Assembly (NCBI RefSeq): GCF_022869165.1
Contig: NZ_CP094929.1
Location: forward strand, 2,852,001 to 2,916,000
Direction of reading: 5' to 3'
From: Sphaerochaeta associata
Lineage (GTDB): Bacteria > Spirochaetota > Spirochaetia > Sphaerochaetales > Sphaerochaetaceae
DNA length: 64,000 nucleotides
This document shows positions 19,217 to 26,756 of this stretch, piece by piece (position 1 is the first letter of the stretch; the number at the start of each line of letters is the position of its first letter). The translations under genes and the position numbers were made by a program. Under the pieces are notes generated by a model. The model was not told where the DNA came from, ran no database searches, and saw only the letters and a list, made by a program, of their open reading frames with translations.

Positions 19217-19225
19217 GACCTTCTC
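19196..19225. terminator. Bidirectional terminator hairpin between convergent genes
   Basis: GAGAAG-A-TCTTAC (19196-19208) pairs with GTAAGA-C-CTTCTC (19213-19225) with one A-C mismatch and a GAGT loop. It overlaps the DUF2200 stop codon and lies just before the end of the MFS gene on the other strand. Confidence 0.55.
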
Positions 19226-19243
19226 GCGCACCTAAAACCATTA

Positions 19244-20452
19244 CTACTCCAACTTCCTCATTGCTGGCAGCATAAAGGCAAGCATAGCCACACTCAACAA
19301 CAGCATCCCCGACACCAGAAACCAGCGGCTCACCCCGATTCCATCGGCAAACATACCGGACAGGATGAGCCCAAGAGGCATGGCAAGACCCTGTACACTC
19401 CCTAGCAAGGAGAAGACTCGTCCCAGGTACTGCGGTTGGATTTTCTCCTGTACCAAAGCTGTTTGCACTCCTGCATAGAACGGTGCCGCAAATCCCATGA
19501 CCAGACAACTTGCAGCAAAGAGGAGGAAACCAGAGGGAGGAAGCAGCCCCGAGACAGCCAAACCAAGCCCTATGAGAGCGATGGAGGCTGCAATCATAAG
19601 GTAGCGATTCTTCAACGCTCCCAAAGCCCCCAATGCCAAGCCTCCTGCAAGCATTCCTAAAGCAAAGGCAATCTCAACAACAGATACATGGAATGCAGTT
19701 CCTTCGAAGTGCTCCATGCTCATCAGCGGGAAAAGTGCGTTGATGGGCATGTATATGAAGGTGAATAGGAAGCCGATCCAAAGCAGGGCAAAAAGCCCTT
19801 TGTTGCTTCTAAGGGCTAGGAAACCCTCCTTCATCTCCTTGAAGAAATGAAGCGGTTCTGTCTGTTGCGGCTTCGTCAGGCCAGGAATTTTCACCCAAGC
19901 CACAGTAAGGCTTGCGATTACGGCACCTGCGACATCCAAGGCGATTACTGCAGTCAGATTCCAAGCCATATACAGGAATGCCGCCAATGCCGGGCTGAGC
20001 AACAGGCTGACCGATTGGATTGCCTGGCTGTAGCCGGCGCATTTGGCAAGCATGTCCTGAGGCACCAGAAGCGGAGTAACAGCAGAAAGCGATGGTGTAT
20101 GAAATGCCGTACCGACACTACGTACAAAGAGGATGACCATTACCAGCCATACCGGCAGTTCCCCTGAGAGTGCCGCCAAGGCGAGAATAGCGGCAGCAAG
20201 AGCAATAACCAAGTCTGAGAGAATCATGATGTGCTTGCGATTATATCGGTCGACGAGCACACCGATGAAAGGACCCAACACAGCATAGGGCAGGAAACCG
20301 ACCAAGGAGGCAAGCGACAAAATCAAAGCCGACCCTGTGGTTTCAGTAAGATAAAGAATGATTGCCATCTGAAGAATGGCACTGGTTATAAGTGAGACAG
20401 CCTGGCCTGTCCAAATAGTAAAAAATTGCGACTTCCAACGAAGTGCTTGCAT
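19244..20452 (-). CDS. MFS-family efflux transporter (MFS_3 / macrolide-efflux type)
   Basis: A 402-residue major facilitator with about 11-12 membrane segments. It opens with FFTIWTGQAVSLITSAI and carries the VDRYNRK motif A between helices 2 and 3, typical of the MefA/EntS-like exporter subgroup. AGGAGATAT precedes ATG 20452. These proteins usually export drugs, siderophores or other small molecules; the substrate is unknown here. No regulator lies next to it. A repeat of motif A (LGALGALKNRYL) at the middle of the protein supports the usual two-fold MFS architecture. Confidence 0.85.
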   Translation of the reverse strand: MQALRWKSQFFTIWTGQAVSLITSAILQMAIILYLTETTGSALILSLASLVGFLPYAVLGPFIGVLVDRYNRKHIMILSDLVIALAAAILALAALSGELPVWLVMVILFVRSVGTAFHTPSLSAVTPLLVPQDMLAKCAGYSQAIQSVSLLLSPALAAFLYMAWNLTAVIALDVAGAVIASLTVAWVKIPGLTKPQQTEPLHFFKEMKEGFLALRSNKGLFALLWIGFLFTFIYMPINALFPLMSMEHFEGTAFHVSVVEIAFALGMLAGGLALGALGALKNRYLMIAASIALIGLGLAVSGLLPPSGFLLFAASCLVMGFAAPFYAGVQTALVQEKIQPQYLGRVFSLLGSVQGLAMPLGLILSGMFADGIGVSRWFLVSGMLLLSVAMLAFMLPAMRKLE

Positions 20453-21164
20453 AGCGAATATCTCCTATAAAGTTCGGACTGTGGTAAACACGAACAGCTC
20501 GGCCTTGTTGAGGCTGAGCAAATTGCTACTTGTGTTGGAGCGTTACCAAGGTCGAACGATTCCCTTCATAGAAGAAATTCCTTTGTATTCATAAGATTCC
20601 CATAAGCTACCAAAGCAAGATACTGGTGTCAACAACCCGAGCTTGTCTGAAGATGAAAATCATCGGTACTTCAAGCATATCATTACAAAGGAATCATACC
20701 CTTTGCTCTGGCATTTCACTTATTACTCTCGTATCCATAATCATATATCTTCGATCAAGCAAACAAACTCCTGCAATCTCGGCACCGCTTGAAGTCATCG
20801 AAACCTCCTATGACAGCCACATCTGCATGACCCTGGTGGCTGTATCGACAATCCGGACATGGTGATTAATATTTACCAAAGGGCTGGTGACCAGTACTCC
20901 TTGGAACTGCTTTTCTCCAGTACAGCTTCAACAGAGCTCTATGCCCGCTGAACAAAGCGAGTACAACCATTGAATTTTTAGATGCCTTCTCGATGTCCAA
21001 CGCTGTGAATTTCGTCAAGATTGCTGCTTCCCGCTATAACCTCAAAGACTTCAGGCGTATGCTGGAGCGCCCCCGAGTGTATGGCAGACCACAGACTTTC
21101 TCGTAAATTAAGCGAAAATTATCAAATCATACTGCTTAATATTGCTTAATTAACAAACATTTCC
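20453..21164. other. Gene-poor region with possible decayed coding sequence
   Basis: No intact gene can be supported in these ~700 bases. From 20891 to 21106 one forward frame stays open and ends in a protein-like stretch (for example SNAVNFVKIAASRYNLKDF), but it has no upstream start with a ribosome site, and neighbouring frames are broken by stops. This may be the tail of a decayed gene; I cannot name a family. The rest, including 20582-20880, shows nothing recognisable. Confidence 0.4.
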
Positions 21165-21223
21165 TTGCGAAGTGAAAATACCGGGCCTATAATGATGGTC
21201 TGATAACGTTTCCAAAAAACGTT
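21165..21223 (+). promoter_or_regulatory. Promoter and operator of the CUT1 sugar operon
   Basis: TTGCGA (21165-21170), a 17-base spacer and a perfect TATAAT (21188-21193) form a strong sigma-70-type promoter. Immediately downstream AACGTT occurs twice, at 21205-21210 and 21218-21223, placed to block initiation if bound by a regulator. The untranslated leader is about 170 bases. Confidence 0.7.
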
Positions 21224-21373
21224 GGCTTTTTATTCCGAGTGAAATTGAACTTGCTCAACCACCATGCAGGAGACCAGTATCAAGGACCTCCGCTACCTAC
21301 AAGATGAAGCAAGCAACCACCGGGCATAGCTTTGATGTATTGGTTGAATATCTAGATATATGTGGAGCGTGTG

Positions 21374-22282
21374 ATGAAGAATTCCGGCAAGACGAACATA
21401 CCTACATTGAGGAAAAAGAAAGTCCTCACCCTGGCAGAACCCTACCTGTTTCTACTCCCGGCACTGGTAATATTCGGTTTGTTTCTCTATTATCCGTTTC
21501 TTCGTACGATATTCTTGAGCATGTTCCTTACCAACAAAACAGGCAAGCCGAAAATATTCGTACTCTTTACCGATAACAACAACTATCTCACCCTGTTCAA
21601 GGATCCCTCCTTCTGGTCCAGCGTCGCAGTAACCTTCAAGTTTGTCATTCTGGTTGCATTAGGCGGGCTGCTCGTTGGTCTTACCTCAAGTCTTCTGACC
21701 GAGAGAAAGTACCTCGGCTCCAGTTTTTCAGCAGCTGTCTATGCAATGCCGATTGCCATCGCATCGGCTGCTGCATCCATGGCCTTTAAAATGATTCTCC
21801 ATCCCACAAACGGACTTCTGAACCAGCTGATGGGAACGCAAATCAACTTCACCGGAGACTCTCGTTATGCACTGGCATCGGTAGTAGGAATCACCATATG
21901 GCTCACCAGCGGCATCAACTTCATATTCATCAGTGCCGGCCTGAGAAATGTACCGGGAGAACTCTACGACAGCGCTTCAGTTGATGGGGCCGGGTATTGG
22001 AGGAAGGTGTTCTCCGTCACCATTCCCTCCATCTCCCCCACCCTGTTCTTTCAGATAATCATCAACATCATCGGGGCTTTCCAATCATTCAGCCAGATCA
22101 AGCTGCTGACCGAAGGAGGCCCCGGGGACACGACCAACGTCATGGTGTGGTCGATTTATAAGGATGCGTTCCGGAATTTCAGATTTGGAGCAGCTGCCGC
22201 CAGGTCGGTCATTCTCTTCTTGATTGTGATGATCATCACCATCATCCAGTTCAGATTTGAAAAGAAAGGAGTGAACTACTGA
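21374..22282 (+). CDS. CUT1 sugar ABC transporter permease (UgpA/MalF type)
   Basis: A 302-residue permease with six hydrophobic segments and the EAA-type cytoplasmic loop (ELYDSASVDGAGYWRKVF). I start it at ATG 21374, since GGAG lies six bases upstream; GTG 21362 would add only four residues. The ADGAG-like loop contacts the ABC ATPase. The stop overlaps the next permease start (TGATG), so the two subunits are made together. No ATPase gene is in the operon. In related bacteria a shared UgpC/MsmX-type ATPase serves several such importers. Confidence 0.9.
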   Translation: MKNSGKTNIPTLRKKKVLTLAEPYLFLLPALVIFGLFLYYPFLRTIFLSMFLTNKTGKPKIFVLFTDNNNYLTLFKDPSFWSSVAVTFKFVILVALGGLLVGLTSSLLTERKYLGSSFSAAVYAMPIAIASAAASMAFKMILHPTNGLLNQLMGTQINFTGDSRYALASVVGITIWLTSGINFIFISAGLRNVPGELYDSASVDGAGYWRKVFSVTIPSISPTLFFQIIINIIGAFQSFSQIKLLTEGGPGDTTNVMVWSIYKDAFRNFRFGAAAARSVILFLIVMIITIIQFRFEKKGVNY

Positions 22283-23121
22283 TGCGTATTGCCTCAAGCC
22301 TGAGAAGAAGACTCAACAATACAGGACGATTTTTCCTGAACATCCCCTTGATGCTGATAATACTCGTTCCCCTGCTCTACACCATCTCGATATCGGTCAT
22401 GCCACCCGATGAGATATACGGCAACCACCTGATACCGACTTCGGTCAAGTTCACCAACTACATCCAGGCGTTCACCAACCCGTACTACAACTTCCCCCGC
22501 ATGATTCTCAACTCTTTCATTGTCTCAACGACAGTGATGCTCGGGCAGATGGTCACCTGCTCCCTGGCAGCATTCGCCTTCTCGTTTCTTCAATTCAAGG
22601 GGAAAAAGATTCTATTTTTGGGTGTCCTTGCCACCATGATGGTCCCTGGAGAAGTTACGATCATCGCCAACTACCTTACGATGGCCGGCTGGGGTTGGCT
22701 AGACTCCTACCGCGCCTTGGTGTTTCCCTTCCTCACCAGCGCCATGGGCATATTCCTGCTCAGGCAGTACTACCTGACTTTTGCAAAAGAACTCTATGAA
22801 GCTGCCAAGCTTGATGGCTGCTCGAATCTCCGATTCCTTACAAGCATCGTTGTCCCCCTCTCCCGCCCTGCCCTTGGCGCCCTGGGAGCATATGTGTTCC
22901 TGAATACATGGAACCAGTACATGTGGCCGCTCTTGGTTACCAACTCACGCGAGTATCGTACCGTACAGATCGGCATCTCGATGCTTTATGACATCGATGC
23001 TGTCTCCCTGGGGCTGATGATGGCCGGTGTGGTCATTGTCATCGTTCCCTCGTTGAGCATCTTCGTATTCATGAACAAGCAGCTTATCAACGGCTTGATG
23101 GCCGGTGCAGTAAAGGGATGA
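22282..23121 (+). CDS. CUT1 sugar ABC transporter permease (UgpE/MalG type)
   Basis: A 279-residue permease with six membrane spans and the EAA loop ELYEAAKLDGCSNLRFLT. It pairs with the upstream permease to form the channel of a carbohydrate importer. Start ATG 22282 overlaps the upstream stop. VMPPDEIYGNHLIPTSVKFTNY after the first span is the usual extracytoplasmic segment of MalG-class subunits. The substrate class is probably an oligosaccharide or glycerol-phosphate-like compound. It cannot be narrowed from the sequence. Confidence 0.9.
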   Translation: MRIASSLRRRLNNTGRFFLNIPLMLIILVPLLYTISISVMPPDEIYGNHLIPTSVKFTNYIQAFTNPYYNFPRMILNSFIVSTTVMLGQMVTCSLAAFAFSFLQFKGKKILFLGVLATMMVPGEVTIIANYLTMAGWGWLDSYRALVFPFLTSAMGIFLLRQYYLTFAKELYEAAKLDGCSNLRFLTSIVVPLSRPALGALGAYVFLNTWNQYMWPLLVTNSREYRTVQIGISMLYDIDAVSLGLMMAGVVIVIVPSLSIFVFMNKQLINGLMAGAVKG

Positions 23122-23204
23122 TCGAGGAGGTTTCATCCCTCACCATAGGTATTTCTGGAATGGCTGATTCATTCCATGTTTACAAATAAAAGGAGAAAAG
23201 GAAA

Positions 23205-24554
23205 ATGAAGAAAACGTTGAGTTTGGTTCTTGTCGGGCTCTTGCTTGCAGGGTCCCTCTTCGCAGGCGGTGCAGCAGAAGCAACCAAAGCTGCTCCTGCA
23301 AAACCTGCAGGCCCGGTTGAAATCACATTCTGGCATGCAATGGGGGGTGTAAACGGAGAAGCTCTCGCATCCATGGTCGATGAATTCAACAAGCAGTATG
23401 ATGGAAAGATCAAAGTAAAGTATGAATTCCAGGGCAGCTATGACGATGAATTCGCCAAGATCCAGGCTTCCGGTGGAAACTACCCCTGCGACATCATCCA
23501 GGTGTATGATATCGGCACCCGTTACATGATCGACTCTGGTTGGATTCTTCCTGTCCAGGAGTATGTTGCAAAAGACAAGTACGACATCAGCCAGATCGAG
23601 CCGAACATTGCCGCCTACTACACGGTCGACAACACCCTGTACTCCATGCCGTTCAACAGTTCCACCCCGCTTCTCTATTACAACAAGACCGCCTTTGAAG
23701 AAGCCGGGATCACCAAGGTTCCGACCTGCTTCGAAGACATCTACGAAATCGCCGAGAAGCTGAAGATTGTCAATCCCGACGGATCGGTCAAGCGCTATGG
23801 CTACGGCATGGGTAACTACGGATGGTTCTTTGAACAGTGGATCGGCAAGATGGGCCTGCACTATGTGAACAACAACAATGGTCGCGGCAAGGATTATGCT
23901 ACTGCTGTTGAATTCGACAAGAACGGCGGCGGCCTGCAGATTGTAAAGGTCTGGGACAAAATCCTCAAGGAAGGAATCTCCCCGTACCTCAACATGGGCA
24001 ATGACGATGCCAAGGCAGCCTTTATTTCCGGTTCCGTGTGCATGATTCCTGAATCCACTGCTGCATTGAAGTCCCTGCTCCTCAACGTCGGTGACAAGTT
24101 CGAGATCGGCGTTGCCTACTTCCCGTCCATCAACCGCAACGACAAGGGTGGAGTATCGGTCGGCGGTGGAAGCCTGTGGATGATGGATACCGGCAAGCAG
24201 GAACGAAAGGATGCAACCTGGGAATTCCTGAAGTTCATGGTCTCTCCCGAGATGCAGGCTTTTTGGAATGCCAAGACCGGTTACTTCCCCGTAACAGTTG
24301 CAGCAGCACAGACGGCAACCTTCAAGGAAAATATTGCCAAGTATCCCCAGTTCCAGGTAGCCATCGACCAGCTGCACAGCTCTGCACCACAGTACTCCGG
24401 CGCCCTGCTGAGCGTGTTCTCCGAAGCCCGCCAGATTGTACAGAACTACATCGCCCGCCTTGCAAACAAGGAAGTGGATGCCCAAGGTGCACTCAATGGC
24501 ATGGCCAAGGATATCAATAAGTCAATCGAGACGTATAACTTGGTCAACTACTAA
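23205..24554 (+). CDS. CUT1 sugar ABC transporter substrate-binding protein
   Basis: A family 1 extracellular solute-binding protein of 449 residues. The signal peptide ends at LFAGGAAEATK, and ITFWHAMGG, the standard first strand of this family, follows at about residue 40. A strong AAGGAGAAAAGGA ribosome site precedes the ATG. It is the last gene of the operon and is followed by a very good terminator at 24585-24621. It delivers a sugar to the two upstream permeases. Similarity to UgpB-like proteins is suggested by the SMPFNSSTPLLYYNK segment, but this does not prove the ligand. Confidence 0.92.
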   Translation: MKKTLSLVLVGLLLAGSLFAGGAAEATKAAPAKPAGPVEITFWHAMGGVNGEALASMVDEFNKQYDGKIKVKYEFQGSYDDEFAKIQASGGNYPCDIIQVYDIGTRYMIDSGWILPVQEYVAKDKYDISQIEPNIAAYYTVDNTLYSMPFNSSTPLLYYNKTAFEEAGITKVPTCFEDIYEIAEKLKIVNPDGSVKRYGYGMGNYGWFFEQWIGKMGLHYVNNNNGRGKDYATAVEFDKNGGGLQIVKVWDKILKEGISPYLNMGNDDAKAAFISGSVCMIPESTAALKSLLLNVGDKFEIGVAYFPSINRNDKGGVSVGGGSLWMMDTGKQERKDATWEFLKFMVSPEMQAFWNAKTGYFPVTVAAAQTATFKENIAKYPQFQVAIDQLHSSAPQYSGALLSVFSEARQIVQNYIARLANKEVDAQGALNGMAKDINKSIETYNLVNY

Positions 24555-24584
24555 ACCCAGTCGAGTTTGGTATATGATCGAGAA

Positions 24585-24621
24585 GAGGACTGTTGTAACA
24601 GCACAACAGTCCTCTTTTTTT
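24585..24621 (+). terminator. Intrinsic terminator of the CUT1 operon
   Basis: GAGGACTGTTGT (24585-24596) pairs perfectly with ACAACAGTCCTC (24603-24614) around a six-base loop, followed by seven T residues. This is a textbook rho-independent terminator. Confidence 0.92.
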
Positions 24622-24661
24622 AATGAAATTGAAAACTTCGCAGAGTTACGATTCCCCTTCC

Positions 24662-25303
24662 TTAGTTGTACGTTCCGGTCAGCGTGAACGTTCCATTGGG
24701 AAGGATATACTGAAGTGACATTGTTTCATAATCGAACACCGCCCAGGTGAAGAGTCCACCAACCTTGCCGCGGGCATTCACCTTCTTGCCGTTCACTTCC
24801 TTAAGCGTCCAATTCATGGCAATCTCTGCACCAAGCAATGAGCCGTCGATGGTTCCGTTGGCCTGAAGAACTGCAACCACCTGCATAGCCTCATCAACCA
24901 CCTGGATTACACTATGGTTAGAGCCGGAAATCTCACCGGAAACCGGGTCGAGATTGTAGTTGGTGACATTGTTCATGATGACATTCTTTCCATCAAGCAA
25001 AGGCCAATCGGATTTGATGGTTCCACCGTACGGGCCGTAGGCAAAGCTTTGCAAGGTTTCTTCGACAGTCTTGTAATGATTGCTGTTGCCTTTGTGCTCC
25101 GTCACAACGCTTCCCAGATCCTGATAGAGATTCACCGTTGCAGTGAAACTCACTGGAGCCCCGCTCTTACCAATCTTGCGTGCTTCCATCATGGTGCTTT
25201 CGGTCAATCCACGGGAGAGCACACTTTCATCCATCGACATATCACAACCAACGAATGCACCGAGCAACACGACAAGCCCAACAACAAGAAGGATTTTTTT
25301 CAT
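24662..25303 (-). CDS. Small lipoprotein of unknown function
   Basis: The protein opens MKKILLVVGLVVLLGAFVGC, giving a lipobox (FVGC) with Cys20, and matures to about 190 residues. I use ATG 25303; a TTG at 25309 has a better-spaced AGGGG and would add two residues. The C-terminal half (for example YILPNGTFTLTGTYN) reads as beta strands. No family motif recognised. It is convergent with the CUT1 operon and stands alone. Lipid anchoring is well supported, function unknown. Confidence 0.75.
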   Translation of the reverse strand: MKKILLVVGLVVLLGAFVGCDMSMDESVLSRGLTESTMMEARKIGKSGAPVSFTATVNLYQDLGSVVTEHKGNSNHYKTVEETLQSFAYGPYGGTIKSDWPLLDGKNVIMNNVTNYNLDPVSGEISGSNHSVIQVVDEAMQVVAVLQANGTIDGSLLGAEIAMNWTLKEVNGKKVNARGKVGGLFTWAVFDYETMSLQYILPNGTFTLTGTYN

Positions 25304-25465
25304 ACTCAATTTATGCCCCTTTTACATACAATATGAGACAATATTTGGGACATTACTGCTGTGTTTGTCAACAAAAATCGTCGCAATCGACACAAATCGA
25401 GCCAAGACAGTGCATTTGCAGTAAGAACCAGCTTTCATAAGGACGGCTGTTCGAATGCAATTTAC

Positions 25466-25494
25466 ATGACAAACGGAATTGTATACGTTATAAG
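25466..25494 (+). promoter_or_regulatory. Conserved promoter block of diguanylate cyclase gene 1
   Basis: ATGACA (25466-25471), 17 bases, then TATAAG (25489-25494), embedded in ATGACAAAC-N11-CGTTATAAGTATGG. The same block with identical spacing precedes the paralogous cyclase gene at 56032 (positions 55946-55974). That conservation between paralogues supports a real promoter or regulator site. Confidence 0.7.
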
Positions 25495-25560
25495 TATGGA
25501 AGAGGTGCGTGATGAAATCACGTCACTTTGTACATGCCCGGAGAGAAAAGAGGTTTCTGC

Positions 25561-26727
25561 ATGCCGATCAAACGCCAAACCAAGGCTTGGAAGCGTAATC
25601 TTTTCATGCTGCTCCTACTTGTCGTAGGAGCCTCCGTTGCCATGCCCGTATACTATATTTTCAGCCGTACACAAACAATCATAATCGAGGAAACTCAATC
25701 AAAGGCAATCAATCTTGCAGCAGCGATGTCAGCCTTTCTCTCCTACAACATCGAGAGCTATCGTCCCGTATCCGATGCAGAAATACTGGTCGAAGGCAGT
25801 GATCTCGAAAGATCGTATCTTGCATTCAACGAAGTGTTCAGGCAGGTCAAGAAGCAAAGTGATGCCACGTTCATCTACACCAGCAAGTATCTCGATGACC
25901 AAACCAGTGTCTTTGTCCTGGATGGAGAGGATCCTTCCTCTGTCCTCTTTTCTCCCTTCGGAAGCAGGGACAGCATGGATGCTTTGGAGCTTGAAACCCT
26001 GGTCCTTGGTGTGCCAACGGTAACCGGGCTTGCAGATGACAGTGTCTGGGGAACCTACTTGTCGGCCTATGCCCCGATCATCGACAACAGGGACAAAACG
26101 GTGGTAGGACTGGTGGGAGTGGACTACTCCAAGGACCATATGCTGGTACGGTATCGACGCGTGGGTTGGATATTGATTTCAAGCTTTACCTTCTTCACCC
26201 TCCTCATCACCCTGGCCTTGTATGTTCTCATTATTACCATCCAAGATCGCAGCGGAATCGATGAACTAACCAGATTGGGCACAAAACGTGCCATGATGAA
26301 AAGCCTTCGCATGGTGTTCAATGAGGCAAGGAAAAGCAACTATAATTTCGTCTTGTGCATGCTCGATGTAAACTCTTTCAAGGCCATCAACGACACCTAC
26401 GGCCATCCCGTGGGTGATAGCGTACTGCGCTGCATCGGAAGGGCCTTGATTCAGGCGACAAGCAATACTAAGGCTTGTTTCCGGTATGGAGGCGATGAAT
26501 TTGCCGTCATACTGCCCGAAACAACCCTGCTGCAGGCACAAGAAATGAAGAAGAACATGGAAGAAGAAATCGGTGCCATCACCATACCCGAGCTCAAGGG
26601 AATGAAGATATCGGCCAGCATCGGTATGGCGGAATGGCTTCCCGGCATTACCGTCGAGACGTTGATCGACCTAGCCGACAAGGACTTGTATGTGCAGAAG
26701 CAGAAGCAGAAGAAGGCTACGCTCTGA
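25561..26727 (+). CDS. Membrane-bound diguanylate cyclase with extracytoplasmic sensor domain
   Basis: Start ATG 25561 is supported by AGAGG seven bases upstream. The 388-residue protein has a first membrane span (about residues 12-35), an extracytoplasmic sensor domain of about 170 residues, a second span (WILISSFTFFTLLITLALYV) and a GGDEF domain with intact YGGDEF near residue 309. It should make c-di-GMP from two GTP in response to an external signal. There is no RxxD inhibitory site before GGDEF, so product feedback is unlikely. It is a full-length paralogue of the 56032 gene, sharing the WGTYLSAYAPIID-type segment and the promoter block. Confidence 0.9.
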   Translation: MPIKRQTKAWKRNLFMLLLLVVGASVAMPVYYIFSRTQTIIIEETQSKAINLAAAMSAFLSYNIESYRPVSDAEILVEGSDLERSYLAFNEVFRQVKKQSDATFIYTSKYLDDQTSVFVLDGEDPSSVLFSPFGSRDSMDALELETLVLGVPTVTGLADDSVWGTYLSAYAPIIDNRDKTVVGLVGVDYSKDHMLVRYRRVGWILISSFTFFTLLITLALYVLIITIQDRSGIDELTRLGTKRAMMKSLRMVFNEARKSNYNFVLCMLDVNSFKAINDTYGHPVGDSVLRCIGRALIQATSNTKACFRYGGDEFAVILPETTLLQAQEMKKNMEEEIGAITIPELKGMKISASIGMAEWLPGITVETLIDLADKDLYVQKQKQKKATL

Positions 26728-26756
26728 ACACCGGCAAAAGGTTCCTGCGGGTACCG

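Noticed and set aside
23169-24485. 438-codon frame antisense to the CUT1 binding protein
   Set aside because: Antisense shadow; composition reflects codon bias of the real gene.
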